Made by a program: the position numbers and the translations under genes. The notes below the pieces were generated by a model. The model did not search any database. It worked only from the letters and a program-made list of their open reading frames with translations, and was not told the DNA's origin. This document shows, one piece after another, positions 24,928-34,290 of a stretch of DNA of 64,000 nucleotides. Each line of letters begins with the position of its first letter. The first letter of the stretch is position 1. The DNA is from Salininema proteolyticum. Lineage in GTDB: Bacteria > Actinomycetota > Actinomycetes > Mycobacteriales > Micromonosporaceae. Where the stretch lies: positions 1,922,001 to 1,986,000 of the forward strand of contig NZ_JBHUNX010000001.1 in assembly GCF_042685645.1 (NCBI RefSeq), written 5' to 3'.

Positions 24928-25359
24928 TCACCGGACCACGCCGCGCACCACGACACGGGCGGTGCCGTCCTTGATGAGGATGTCGCCGCTGTAGCAGGCG
25001 ATCTCGCCGCAGGAGCGGGGAATGGACGCCTGGGAGTGCCCCGAGGGGACATCGCCGACCGGCGTGGGGGTCTCCAGGCCGTTGGCCCCGAGGAAACCCT
25101 CCAGTTCGGAGGCCGGCATTTCGAAGTCGACCTCGCCTCTGTCGCCGCTGTCGCGCGGGGACAGCTCCGCGATGTCGGCCGAGAGGACCACGGCCGACTC
25201 CGGCAGCGCGATGCCCAGAGTCGTCTCGACGGTCGAGTGCGAGGGGACGTCGTCGCTGAGAACGGCCACCGCCGCCCAGACTCCGCCGACGAGCACCGCC
25301 GCGCACAGCACGACGGCGACGACGATCTGGACCGCGCGCGACCGGTTGCTCCGTGTCAT
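24928..25359 (-). CDS. Hypothetical single-pass membrane protein
   Basis: 143 residues. A basic N-terminus (TRSNRSR) and one hydrophobic segment (VQIVVAVVLCAAVLVGGVWAA) precede an extracytoplasmic domain with two cysteines in SCGEIACYSGD, probably a disulphide. No family recognised. ATG 25359 overlaps the stop of the upstream maleylpyruvate isomerase-like gene (TGATG), so expression is coupled. Confidence 0.7.
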   Translation of the reverse strand: MTRSNRSRAVQIVVAVVLCAAVLVGGVWAAVAVLSDDVPSHSTVETTLGIALPESAVVLSADIAELSPRDSGDRGEVDFEMPASELEGFLGANGLETPTPVGDVPSGHSQASIPRSCGEIACYSGDILIKDGTARVVVRGVVR

Positions 25360-25997
25360 CAGAACGCCGCGACCGTCCCCGGCGCGCGCTCGGAGCGCGC
25401 GAGCGCGCCGATGAGCGCCGAGTTGCCGTGGCGGGCGGCGGCCAAGCGCGTCAGGACGTGGAAGGTCAGGTCGTAGGCCGCCTGCGGGTAGGCGGGCGGG
25501 TCGGCCGGCAGCGAATGGGCGAGGTCGTCGCCGTGGACGACGAGCTCCACGGTGCGCGTGACGAGGTAGTCGTCGAGGGGCAGCGTGTAGTCCCAGGTCG
25601 AGGTCGCTCCGCGGGAGTCGGCCGGGGCCGACGGCAGCGCGGTGCGCACCTGCTCCAACGCCTCGCGGGTCGTCGCGCACAGTTCTTTGTGGCCGGCCGC
25701 GGCCAGGTTCTCGCCGGAGTCGCGGATGCCGGTGTTGGCCTCCGAGTCGATGCCGGTGGTCGCCCAGGCCGCCTGCGCGTAGTGGTCGAACAGGTCCTTG
25801 CCGGGCCGCTCGTCGCCCTCGGCGGCGAGGGCGGCCGCGGCGCTGGTGATCTGGCTGGAGGTGTGCCCGGCCAGGCCGGCGACGGTGAACTCGTCCAGTG
25901 CGGACGGTTCGGTCCACTTCGCGGCGACGGCCGGGCGCTCCAGGTAGTCGAGATAGACCTCGGCGGTGGAGAGGAAGAGATCTCGCTTCTCGTTCAC
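25359..25997 (-). CDS. Maleylpyruvate isomerase N-terminal domain protein (DinB-like)
   Basis: 212 residues. Helix-bundle fold with likely metal ligands His in VAGLAGHTSSQI and His in VELVVHGDDLAHSL, the motif of the actinobacterial TIGR03083/TIGR03086-type DinB group. Such enzymes use mycothiol for isomerisation or thiol transfer; the substrate is unknown. GTG 25997 follows AAGGAA nine bases upstream. It heads a two-gene unit with the small membrane protein. Confidence 0.85.
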   Translation of the reverse strand: MNEKRDLFLSTAEVYLDYLERPAVAAKWTEPSALDEFTVAGLAGHTSSQITSAAAALAAEGDERPGKDLFDHYAQAAWATTGIDSEANTGIRDSGENLAAAGHKELCATTREALEQVRTALPSAPADSRGATSTWDYTLPLDDYLVTRTVELVVHGDDLAHSLPADPPAYPQAAYDLTFHVLTRLAAARHGNSALIGALARSERAPGTVAAF

Positions 25998-26020
25998 GGG
26001 GTGGTTCCTTCCGGTCCCGT

Positions 26021-26995
26021 CTAGTTGACCGAGACGTGGACGTGGTTGGTGTGGTCGGTGTTGGCCGCTCCGGTGCCCCCGTTGTAGGCCTGCCAGCCGG
26101 TGGAGGGCGACCAGAACTGCTTGTACCAGATAACGTACTTGACGCTGAGGACGTCGTAGTAGTTGACGTACCAGGCGGCGAGGTTGTCGCCGTACTCCTT
26201 GTCGGAACCGGTCGCCGGGTAGTTCTGGAAGGTGTTCTCGTCGGCGGAGAAGTCGCAGGCCTGGCCGGTGCCGTGGTCGCTGCCCTCCTCGGGCCGGTAG
26301 CAGGCGGTATAGCGGGTGAAGCCGGCGTCGACGGACTGGTTGTAGACGTTGAGCGTGCGCGGGGTCAGGCAGCCCGACGTGGTGGGGTCGGCCTCCGAGC
26401 ACGACTCCGGGCCGCTCGTGCCGGTGCCGGAGGGCGCCCCGGCGTTGCCGGTGCCCGTGGGGCCGGCGGCCGCTTCGTACTCCAGCTGTTCGAGGGTGTC
26501 CTTGAGCTCGCCACGGGCCTTCTCGGCCTTCTTGAGCGCCTTCTCGGCCTTCTCTATCTGGTCGGCGTGGGCCTCTTTCTGGTTCTTGAGGTCCGTCAGC
26601 AGCGTCTCGGCCTCGTTGAGAAGCCCCGCGCGCTGTTCACCGAGGAAGGAGGTGTAGGACAGGGCGTCGAGCGCGGAGTCGGGGTCGCCCGAGGCGAGGA
26701 TCGCCGAGGTGTTGCTCAACTCGCCTTCCACGTGCATCTGGAAGGCGAAGTCCGACAGCTCCTCCTCCATCCCCTCGAGACCCTCCTCGGTCTCGGCGAT
26801 GTCCTTCTCGAGCTGTTTCGCCTTCTCCTCGGCCTCTTCCAGGGCCTGCTCGGCCTCGGCGACCTTGTCGGCCGCGTCGGCCAGCTCAGACTTGACTTCC
26901 TCGATCTCCTCCTCCTGCGCGGCCGCGGGAGCCGAGGAGGTGAGGGCGAACGCCATCGCCAGAGCAGCGAAGATCGCCGCAGCGGTCTTGTTCAC
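26021..26995 (-). CDS. Secreted coiled-coil protein with ARB_07466-like C-terminal domain
   Basis: 324 residues. Signal peptide ends near PAAAQ (about residue 27). Residues 28-180 are two long Glu/Lys/Ala coiled-coil stretches like the regulatory coil of RipA/FtsX-associated hydrolases. A Gly/Thr/Pro linker leads to a C-terminal domain with SDHGTGQACDF and HTNHVHVSVN, the His...Asp...HxH spacing of M15-like peptidase folds. A role in peptidoglycan remodelling is plausible but unproven. GTG start at 26995. Confidence 0.85.
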   Translation of the reverse strand: MNKTAAAIFAALAMAFALTSSAPAAAQEEEIEEVKSELADAADKVAEAEQALEEAEEKAKQLEKDIAETEEGLEGMEEELSDFAFQMHVEGELSNTSAILASGDPDSALDALSYTSFLGEQRAGLLNEAETLLTDLKNQKEAHADQIEKAEKALKKAEKARGELKDTLEQLEYEAAAGPTGTGNAGAPSGTGTSGPESCSEADPTTSGCLTPRTLNVYNQSVDAGFTRYTACYRPEEGSDHGTGQACDFSADENTFQNYPATGSDKEYGDNLAAWYVNYYDVLSVKYVIWYKQFWSPSTGWQAYNGGTGAANTDHTNHVHVSVN

Positions 26996-27045
26996 GGTGT
27001 TCTCTCTTCCCGAGGGGGATGTTCGGTGTTCGTACAGGTGGCGGG

Positions 27046-27819
27046 CTAGAGGGTGAGGTCGACGACCACCGGGGCGTGGTCGCTGGCTCCTTTGCCCTTG
27101 CGCTCGTTGCGGTCGACGTAAGCGTCGTCGACCGCTTCGCGGGCGGCGGGGTTGGCGAGCACGAGGTCGATGCGCATACCCCGGTTCTTGGGGAAGTCGA
27201 GGTTGCGGTAGTCCCAGAACGTGAAAGGCCGGTCGTGCTTCAAGGCCCTGGGGAAGACGTCGGCGAGGCCGCGGGACTCCACGGCGGCGAGCGCGTCGCG
27301 TTCGGGCGCGGTGACGTGGGTCGTCCCGGCCCAGTCGGCGATGCTCCAGAGGTCCTCGTCGGTGGGGCAGATGTTCATGTCGCCCAGCAGCGCGAACGGC
27401 GCGGCGTCGCCGACGGGCACGGCATCGGCCAGAGCCGAGAGGAACTCCAGCTTATAGGTGTAGTGGGGGTCCTCCGCGTCGCGGCCGTTGGGCACGTACA
27501 GCGACCACAGGCGGATACCGCCGCAGGTGGCGGCGATCGCACGCGGCTCGGCCTCGCCGTTGAACTCCGGCTGGCCCGGCAGTCCGCGTTCCACGTCGTC
27601 CAGTCCGACGCGGGAGGCGATGGCGACCCCGTTCCAGCGTCCCGTCCCGAGGGCGGCCACCTCGTAGCCGCGGTCGGTGAACGGGCCGTAGGGGAACGCG
27701 TCCCCGTCGCACTTGAGTTCCTGCAGGCAGAGCACGTCGACATCCGCGCTGTCCAGCCAGGCCTCGACCCGGGGCAGGCGCGCTTTGATGGAGTTGACGT
27801 TCCACGTCGCGATCCGCAT
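27046..27819 (-). CDS. xth: Exodeoxyribonuclease III family AP endonuclease (copy 1)
   Basis: 257 residues. Repairs abasic sites and 3'-blocked ends. Family motifs in order: IATWNVNSIKARL, CLQELKC (metal Glu), SLYVPNG, LLGDMNICP (Asp/Asn of the active site), RIDLVLA and the terminal GASDHAPVVVDL (catalytic Asp-His). ATG 27819 is chosen over an upstream GTG three codons earlier, because AAGGTGAG precedes it. It starts 10 bases after the stop of the upstream AlkP-like gene, so the two may be cotranscribed. Confidence 0.94.
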   Translation of the reverse strand: MRIATWNVNSIKARLPRVEAWLDSADVDVLCLQELKCDGDAFPYGPFTDRGYEVAALGTGRWNGVAIASRVGLDDVERGLPGQPEFNGEAEPRAIAATCGGIRLWSLYVPNGRDAEDPHYTYKLEFLSALADAVPVGDAAPFALLGDMNICPTDEDLWSIADWAGTTHVTAPERDALAAVESRGLADVFPRALKHDRPFTFWDYRNLDFPKNRGMRIDLVLANPAAREAVDDAYVDRNERKGKGASDHAPVVVDLTL

Positions 27820-27829
27820 GGGTCTCACC

Positions 27830-30019
27830 TTAACCTTCGGGCTCGTCGGACGCTGCGAGGGGCCGCCCGGACCGGTCGGGCGCGACAGGCGTGGCGGCCA
27901 CCGCCAATAGTGTGAACCCCGTGCCGGCGATGAAGGCGGGAATGGTGATTCCCGAATCGTTGAGGGCGAACCCCGCCGCCGAGGCGATCAGGAGCCCGGT
28001 CATGGCGGCATAGACCGCATCGTGGCGGGGGCGTCCCAGGCGCCGCCAGATCAGGAGGGACGCGACGGCGGCCACCGCCACCACCGCGACCAGCGGAGTA
28101 TGCCAGAGTGTGGAGACCGCGGCGGTGATCTTGCGCGCCAGAACGTCGCCGGCGTCGCCGGAGAGAACGGAGCCGACGAACCGGCCCAAGTGGGTCTGGC
28201 TATCAGCCGGACGCATATAGTCCGCGATACCGGCCAGGGCTATGACCACGACGCCGATCGCTCCCGCACCGAGCAGAAGCCCGAGGGAGAAGCGCCGCCC
28301 CCACAGGACCCAGCAGGTGACGATGAGCGCGGCCACGAGGGTGATCGTTCCACCGACGTTGCGGCCCATGGTGGGCGCACCGGTGATGGCGACCGCTGCC
28401 AAGGACAGCGCGACGGGTCCGACGAACCGTGCGAGGTCCGGACGCCAAGGACTCCTGTCCCAAGGAGTGAGGGCGATGGTGAGCACGACGGCCGCGGTGA
28501 AGGCGGCAAAGGCATAGTTGCCCAGGCCCGCGAACCGGGCACCGGCCTGAGCCGTGTAGCCCATGGGGGTGTGCAGCGGCCAGGTCGACCCGGAGACCTG
28601 GTCGACGACGACGTACAGAATGATCGGCACCGACACCAGGAGGGCCGGGTGAGCACGACGGCGCAGCGGGCCCCACTGGGCGAGCGCGACGAGTACGGCG
28701 ACGACTCCGGTGATGACGGCCCACAGCGACAGTTGCGGATGCTCGGTACGCCACCAAGCGGGAACCGACGCGGCCAGCGCCCCCAGCGGCATGGCGGCAG
28801 CGGCTGTGCAGAGAGCCTCCGCGCCACGATGGCGGGCACGTCGCAGAACCATCCACGCCCCCGCAGCGACAGCGAACGTACCGACCACGGCCAGAGTGGT
28901 GAAGAACCCGGGCATGACCCGAGCGACCTCGGCGGCGGCGCGAGTCTCGTCCCAACCGCGCTCCCGCGCCGCTGCGGCCGTCTGGTGCTCGTCGGCGCGG
29001 ACTTCCACCGCACGACCGGACATGACCGACGGCGACTCCATGCCGACGGACTCCAGGAGGGTGGGGGCGAGGTCGACCAGCTGGACGTAGCCGTCGCGTC
29101 CGGTCGTCGGCGAGGTCAGCGACCCGGTCTCGACGCCTCGGCCGTGGTAGAGGACGGGGTGGAGCCGGGAGGGGTAGCCGGTGTCGGAGATGCCGGCCAC
29201 GACGCTGCGCCAGGTGGAGGGTATGGCCTCCAGAACGGTCCCGACGGCCTCGTCGGCCGACCGGACGCGCTCTTGGCGCACCGAGTCGGGGACGTCCTCG
29301 TCGGGGGCCTCGCCCTTGCCGGGGTCGGTGTCGTCGCGTCCGGGGTCGTCGAAGTTGACGTCGGGGTCGGCGATCGTGTCGGGGCGGGCGTTGGACACCA
29401 CCACGCCGGGGTCGACCACCACGATCCGGCAGGTCTCGACGGCGTCGCGCACGTCGGAGAGGTCGGGACTGTAATAGTCGATGCGGCCCTCGGTGTCGGC
29501 CGCCGCGAGCGCTCCGCCACGGCCGATGGCCGCCACGCACGAGCCCTGTTCACGGGCGGCGTCGGCCAGCGACCCCAGCCGGGCGCCGTAATTGTAGGCC
29601 GCGTTGGCCTCCGCGAGTTCGGCGTACCAGGGCAGGGTCCATGTCCCGTCGTCCCCGCGCACGGGCGCGGGGATACGCGTCTGGGCCTCGCAGGCGGCGT
29701 CGCGGGCGTTGAGCCCGCCGGCGCGCGCACCGGCGCCCACCGAGACCCAGCCGGCCTCGGGGCAGGTCCACGACCCGATCGTGCGCACGCTCATCGCCCC
29801 GGAAGCGCCTCCGCCGACCAGGCTCCAGAGGTGAGGCGTCCGCTCTTCGTCGATGTCGCCCCAGGACAGTCCGGGGACACCGACCAACACCACGCCGTCG
29901 GCCGACCCGGCCTCCTCGGCGTTCGCCGGCGCCGCCGCCAGCACAGCGATGGCCGACAAGGCGGCGAAGAGCACCAGACGACGAATTCCGCGCCAAACCG
30001 GCGACAATCCCGCGAACAT
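27830..30019 (-). CDS. Membrane protein with alkaline-phosphatase-like extracytoplasmic domain
   Basis: 729 residues. Signal/anchor segment (RLVLFAALSAIAVLAAAPANA), then about 330 residues resembling the alkaline phosphatase/sulfatase fold: VVLVGVPGLSWGDI near the start and VQLVDLAPTLLESVGM near the end. The usual metal-binding Asp and His set is only partly visible, so activity is uncertain. From about residue 365 come roughly nine transmembrane helices. Proteins of this build occur in many actinobacteria without assigned function; an envelope role is likely. Confidence 0.8.
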   Translation of the reverse strand: MFAGLSPVWRGIRRLVLFAALSAIAVLAAAPANAEEAGSADGVVLVGVPGLSWGDIDEERTPHLWSLVGGGASGAMSVRTIGSWTCPEAGWVSVGAGARAGGLNARDAACEAQTRIPAPVRGDDGTWTLPWYAELAEANAAYNYGARLGSLADAAREQGSCVAAIGRGGALAAADTEGRIDYYSPDLSDVRDAVETCRIVVVDPGVVVSNARPDTIADPDVNFDDPGRDDTDPGKGEAPDEDVPDSVRQERVRSADEAVGTVLEAIPSTWRSVVAGISDTGYPSRLHPVLYHGRGVETGSLTSPTTGRDGYVQLVDLAPTLLESVGMESPSVMSGRAVEVRADEHQTAAAARERGWDETRAAAEVARVMPGFFTTLAVVGTFAVAAGAWMVLRRARHRGAEALCTAAAAMPLGALAASVPAWWRTEHPQLSLWAVITGVVAVLVALAQWGPLRRRAHPALLVSVPIILYVVVDQVSGSTWPLHTPMGYTAQAGARFAGLGNYAFAAFTAAVVLTIALTPWDRSPWRPDLARFVGPVALSLAAVAITGAPTMGRNVGGTITLVAALIVTCWVLWGRRFSLGLLLGAGAIGVVVIALAGIADYMRPADSQTHLGRFVGSVLSGDAGDVLARKITAAVSTLWHTPLVAVVAVAAVASLLIWRRLGRPRHDAVYAAMTGLLIASAAGFALNDSGITIPAFIAGTGFTLLAVAATPVAPDRSGRPLAASDEPEG

Positions 30020-30179
30020 ACCGACAGTCTAAGGTCCCGCGCGCCGGGGCCGGGGCCCGCACCGCGCCGACCGACGCAATTCACGATCGGCACCACCCGA
30101 ATCCGCGACCCGCGCCACGAACTCTGGCGGGCGCCCGGACACTTGGTACGTTGGAACGACCGGACCGGAGAGGAACACT

Positions 30180-30983
30180 ATGACCACCACCATCGCCACC
30201 GCCAACGTCAACGGCGTCCGCGCCGCGAGCAAGAAGGGCATCGTCGAGTGGCTCGCGGACACCGACGCCGACCTCGTCCTCCTCCAGGAGGTGCGCGCCG
30301 AGCGGGACCAGATTCCCGCCGCGGCGCTGGAATCCGGCGGATGGCACTGGCACACCGCGCCCAGCCGGGTGGCCAAGGGCCGCGCCGGCGTGGCCCTGCT
30401 GACGCGCGAGGACGACGTCGAGGCGCGCGTGGGCTTCCAGTCCGACGAGTTCGACACCGCAGGGCGCTACATCGAAATCGACCACGGCCCGGTGACCGTC
30501 GGCAGCCTCTACCTCCCCTCCGGCGAGACCGGCACTCCCCGCCAGGAAGAGAAGTACCGGTTCCTCGACGAGTTCGGCGCCTACCTCCGCGCCAAGAAGA
30601 AGGAGGTCGAGGCCGAGGGACGCCACTTCGTCGTCGGCGGCGACTGGAACATCGCCCCGAAGGAGGCCGACCTCAAGAACTGGAAGAACAACAAGAAAAC
30701 CTCCGGCTTCCTCCCCGAGGAGCGCGCCTGGGTGGAGGCGCTCAAGACCGAGGCCGGCTTCACCGACCCGTTCCGCGAGCTCCACCCCGACCAGGACGGC
30801 CCCTACAGCTGGTGGTCCTACCGCGGCAAGGCGTTCGACAACGACGCCGGCTGGCGCATCGACTACCAGCTGGCCACTCCCGGCCTCGGCGCCAAGGCGC
30901 TCTCGGCCCGCGTCGACCGCGCCGAGTCCTACGACACGCGCTGGTCCGACCACGCGCCCGTCGTCATCGCCTACGACATCTGA
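30180..30983 (+). CDS. xthA: Exodeoxyribonuclease III family AP endonuclease (copy 2)
   Basis: 267 residues. Motifs: IATANVNGVRAASKKG (Trp of the usual TWN replaced by Ala), LLQEVRAE, GSLYLPSGE, VGGDWNIAP, WRIDYQLATPG and SDHAPVVIAYD. All catalytic positions are kept. It is closer to the ExoA/Rv0427c-type than to copy 1 at 27046, and the two copies share only motifs, so they are old paralogues rather than a recent duplication. GGAGAGG precedes ATG 30180. The helicase gene follows 40 bases downstream. Confidence 0.93.
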   Translation: MTTTIATANVNGVRAASKKGIVEWLADTDADLVLLQEVRAERDQIPAAALESGGWHWHTAPSRVAKGRAGVALLTREDDVEARVGFQSDEFDTAGRYIEIDHGPVTVGSLYLPSGETGTPRQEEKYRFLDEFGAYLRAKKKEVEAEGRHFVVGGDWNIAPKEADLKNWKNNKKTSGFLPEERAWVEALKTEAGFTDPFRELHPDQDGPYSWWSYRGKAFDNDAGWRIDYQLATPGLGAKALSARVDRAESYDTRWSDHAPVVIAYDI

Positions 30984-31022
30984 GCGCGTCCCACTTTGCC
31001 GAAGCGGAGGCTCACTGGCATC

Positions 31023-33512
31023 ATGGAACCGGTGAGCCTCCAAAACCACCTGCCCGACGATCCGACGCCCGACAACGTCTTCACGGCCTTCACCGAATGG
31101 GCCGAGGAGAACGGCATCACCCTCTACCCCCACCAGGAGGAAGCCCTCCTCAACATCGTCACCGGCAACAACTCGATCGTCTCCACCCCCACCGGATCGG
31201 GCAAGTCCCTCATCGCCGCCGCCGCGCACTTCAACGCGCTGGCCACCAACGGCGTCTCCTTCTACACCGCCCCCATCAAGGCCCTCGTCTCCGAGAAGTT
31301 CTTCGAGCTGTGCGAGCAGTTCGGCTCCGACAACGTCGGCATGCTCACCGGCGACGCCTCGGTCAACCCCGACGCGCCGCTGATCTGCGCCACCGCCGAG
31401 ATCGTCGCGAACCTCGCCCTCCGCGAGGCCGACAAGCTCGACTGCGCCTCCCTGGTCGCCGACGAGTTCCACTTCTACGCCGAGCCCGACCGCGGCTGGG
31501 CCTGGCAGGTGCCGCTGCTGCTGCTCCCGCAGACCCAGTTCACGCTGCTGTCGGCGACCCTGGGCGACACTGAGAAGTTCGAGGAGGGCCTCACGGACCT
31601 GACCGGGCGCGACACCCTCACCGTCACCGGCGCCCACCGGCCCGTCCCGCTCGACTACGAGTGGCAGACCACCCCGCTGCACGAGACCGTCCAGAACCTC
31701 GTCAAGCACGAGCAGGCGCCCGCCTACATCGTCCACTTCGCGCAGGCCGCCGCCCTGGAGACCGCCACCAGCCTCGCGAGCCTCGGGCTGGTCTCCAAGG
31801 AGGAGAAGGCCGCCATCTCCGAGGCCCTCGGCGGCTTCCGGTTCACCACGAAGTTCGGCCAGACCCTCGCCCGGCTCGTCCGCCACGGCATCGGAGTGCA
31901 CCACGCGGGCATGCTCCCCAAATACCGTCGCATGGTCGAGCGGCTCACCCAGAAGGGCCTGCTCAAGGTCATCTGCGGCACCGACACGCTCGGCGTCGGC
32001 ATCAACGTCCCCATCCGCACCGTCCTCTTCACCGGACTCACGAAGTACGACGGCCGCAGGCAGCGGCGCCTGCGCGCCCGCGAGTTCCACCAGATCGCCG
32101 GACGGGCCGGACGGGCCGGTTACGACACGGTCGGCTACGTTCTCTGCCAGGCCCCCGAGCACGTCATCGAGAACGAGAAGGCCAAGCTCAAGGCCGCCGG
32201 CGACCCGAAGAAACTCAAGAAGCTCAAGCCCAAGCGCCCGCCGGACGGCTTCGTGTCCTGGAGCGAGGAGACGTTCACCAAGCTCATCGACTCCCCGCCC
32301 GAGACGCTCCAGTCGCGGATGAAGGTCAACCACGCGATCCTGCTCAACGTCCTGGAACGCGGCGGCGACGCCTTCGGCCACGTCAGGGAGCTGATCGAGC
32401 AGTCCCACGAGACCCGCCGCGAACAGCTGCGCCTCGAGAGGACCGCGCTGCGCATCGGCCGGTCCATGCGGGACACGGGCATCATCACCACCGGCGAGGA
32501 GGGCGTGCGACTGGGCACGGACGTGCCGGACAACTTCGCGCTCAACGAGCCCTTGGCGCCCTTCGCGCTGGCGGCACTGGAGATCCTCGACAAAGAAGAT
32601 GCCGACTACGCGCTGGACCTGCTCAGCATCGTCGAGTCCACCCTGGAGGGCCCGGGGCAGATCCTCATGGCGCAGAAAGACAAGGCCAAGGGAGAGGCCA
32701 TCGACTCGATGAAGGCCGAAGGGGTGGACTACTACGACCGCATGAACGCCGTGGAGGACATCACCTACGCCCGCCCGCTGGCCGAGAAGCTCGAACCGGC
32801 CTACGAGGCCTACCAGGAGACCAACCCCTGGGTCGGCGACTACCGCCTGGAGCCCAAGTCGATCCTCCGCGACATCTGGGCCAACCGGATGACCTTCGGC
32901 GAGTTCGTCTCCACCTACCGCATCGGCCGCTCCGAAGGACTGCTGCTGCGCTACCTCACCAGCGCCTACAAGTTCCTCTCCCAGACGCTGCCCGACGAGG
33001 CCTACACCGACGAGGTCGACGACATCGTCGACTGGCTCGGCGAGACGATCCGCCAGACCGACTCCTCGCTCATCAACGAGTGGGAGCAGCTGGCCAATCC
33101 CGTGGAGGGCGACGAGGACCTCGACCCCGGACGGCCCTCCCGCGCCTTCACCGACAACAAGCGGGCCTTCACCATCGCGGTGCGCAACCTCGCCTGGCGC
33201 CACGTCGAGCTGGCCGCCTCCGACCGGCCCGCCGCGCTGGCCGAACTGGGCACCGGATGGCGCGAGCACCAGTGGGACGGCGCCCTGGAGGCCTACTACA
33301 AGGCGCACGACGACATCGGCATCGACGCCGAGGCCCGGTCCAAGGAGTTCTTCACCGTCGCCGAGGAGGAGCGGACCTGGACGGTCCGCCAGGTGGTCGC
33401 CGACCCCGAGGGCGACCGCGACTGGGCGATCGTCCTGACGGTCGACCTGGACGCCTCGGACGAGGCCGGAGAGGTCGTCGCCGAGGTTCAGAGCTTCAAC
33501 GACGAGCTCTGA
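31023..33512 (+). CDS. DEAD/DEAH-box helicase with DUF3516 C-terminal region (Ski2-like)
   Basis: 829 residues. Superfamily 2 helicase core: Walker A STPTGSGKSLIAAA, motif Ib TAPIKALVSEKFFELC, motif II VADEFHFYAE (DEFH), motif III LLSATLGD, motif V GTDTLGVGINVPIRTV, motif VI HQIAGRAGRAGYD. The C-terminal 400 residues are the DUF3516 domain. Ski2-like proteins of this type are probably RNA helicases; the RNA target is not known. ATG 31023 is favoured over TTG 30996; GGAGG lies about 13 bases upstream. Ends at a strong shared terminator. Confidence 0.93.
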   Translation: MEPVSLQNHLPDDPTPDNVFTAFTEWAEENGITLYPHQEEALLNIVTGNNSIVSTPTGSGKSLIAAAAHFNALATNGVSFYTAPIKALVSEKFFELCEQFGSDNVGMLTGDASVNPDAPLICATAEIVANLALREADKLDCASLVADEFHFYAEPDRGWAWQVPLLLLPQTQFTLLSATLGDTEKFEEGLTDLTGRDTLTVTGAHRPVPLDYEWQTTPLHETVQNLVKHEQAPAYIVHFAQAAALETATSLASLGLVSKEEKAAISEALGGFRFTTKFGQTLARLVRHGIGVHHAGMLPKYRRMVERLTQKGLLKVICGTDTLGVGINVPIRTVLFTGLTKYDGRRQRRLRAREFHQIAGRAGRAGYDTVGYVLCQAPEHVIENEKAKLKAAGDPKKLKKLKPKRPPDGFVSWSEETFTKLIDSPPETLQSRMKVNHAILLNVLERGGDAFGHVRELIEQSHETRREQLRLERTALRIGRSMRDTGIITTGEEGVRLGTDVPDNFALNEPLAPFALAALEILDKEDADYALDLLSIVESTLEGPGQILMAQKDKAKGEAIDSMKAEGVDYYDRMNAVEDITYARPLAEKLEPAYEAYQETNPWVGDYRLEPKSILRDIWANRMTFGEFVSTYRIGRSEGLLLRYLTSAYKFLSQTLPDEAYTDEVDDIVDWLGETIRQTDSSLINEWEQLANPVEGDEDLDPGRPSRAFTDNKRAFTIAVRNLAWRHVELAASDRPAALAELGTGWREHQWDGALEAYYKAHDDIGIDAEARSKEFFTVAEEERTWTVRQVVADPEGDRDWAIVLTVDLDASDEAGEVVAEVQSFNDEL

Positions 33513-33525
33513 GAACGCGAACGAC

Positions 33526-33556
33526 AAAGGCGAGGAGGCATAGCCTCCTCGCCTTT
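33526..33556. terminator. Bidirectional intrinsic terminator, 14-bp perfect stem
   Basis: AAAGGCGAGGAGGC (33526-33539), a 3-base loop and its exact complement ending in CCTTT (33543-33556). The A/T ends give a short T-tract in both directions, suiting the convergent helicase and IMPACT genes. Confidence 0.85.
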
Positions 33557-33596
33557 CGGTTGTCTGCCGCCGGACCGCACCGGGGCGGCCGGGCCT

Positions 33597-34214
33597 CTAG
33601 GAGACCGGGCGCTCCAGCCGGACGGGGTCGGCCTCCTCCAGGTTGGCCGCTCCGGCGGTGCTCTGGTTGACCAGGTCTCGCAGGGCCGCGATGTCCTCGG
33701 CAGCGAGGGTGAGGGCGACTTGGGATCCATAGTCGACGTCGCTTACGAGGACCTCCTCGCGCGAGCGCAGCAGGGCCTCCAAGGGGCCGGCGTGGTCGTA
33801 GTCCACCGTCGCGCGCAGGCGCGGCCAGTGGACGATCTCCAGCAGTTCGGCGCGGTCGAGGGCGGCGGTGACGGCGCCTCCGTAGGCGCGCACCAGTCCT
33901 CCGGCGCCGAGCTTGACGCCGCCGAAGTGGCGGGTGACGATGGCGAGGACGTTGGTCAGGCCCCGCCCGCGCAGGGCCTCCAGCATGGGGACCCCGGCCG
34001 TGCCGGAGGGTTCGCCGTCGTCGGAGGAGCGGGCCGTCAGCCCGTCGGCGGCGACGAAGGCGGTGCAGTTGTGGTTGGCGTTCCAGTGCTCCTTGCGGTG
34101 GTCCTCGATGATCGCCCTCGCCTCGTCCTCTCCGTCGATCCGGTGGAGGTGGCAGAGGAACCGGGACTTGCTGATGACCGTCTCGTTCTCTACGGCCCGG
34201 GCGATGGTGAACAC
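33597..34214 (-). CDS. IMPACT family protein (YigZ-like)
   Basis: 205 residues from GTG 34214. N-terminal IMPACT domain: SKSRFLCHLHRI, then SSDDGEPSGTAGVPML and IVTRHFGGVKLGAGGLVRAY, the family signature. The C-terminal ferredoxin-like DUF1949 domain follows from about residue 135. YigZ-type proteins have been linked to translation and proline-peptidase-like activity, but the role is not settled. No clear Shine-Dalgarno precedes the GTG. Confidence 0.92.
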   Translation of the reverse strand: MFTIARAVENETVISKSRFLCHLHRIDGEDEARAIIEDHRKEHWNANHNCTAFVAADGLTARSSDDGEPSGTAGVPMLEALRGRGLTNVLAIVTRHFGGVKLGAGGLVRAYGGAVTAALDRAELLEIVHWPRLRATVDYDHAGPLEALLRSREEVLVSDVDYGSQVALTLAAEDIAALRDLVNQSTAGAANLEEADPVRLERPVS

Positions 34215-34290
34215 AAGCGACGATTCTAGCCCTCCGCGGCGGACCGGGCCCCTGGCGGACGGGACCCGGTGACTCTCCGCGGAGCGGGGC

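Noticed and set aside
28022..30180. Long plus-strand frame opposite the AlkP-like gene
   Set aside because: Low-complexity Arg/Gly/Asp product, antisense to a gene with clear membrane helices and signal peptide.
30081..33527. Very long open frame on the minus strand
   Set aside because: It is the antisense of the DUF3516 helicase and xthA genes. High-GC codon bias removes stops on the opposite strand; no domain or ribosome binding site is present.
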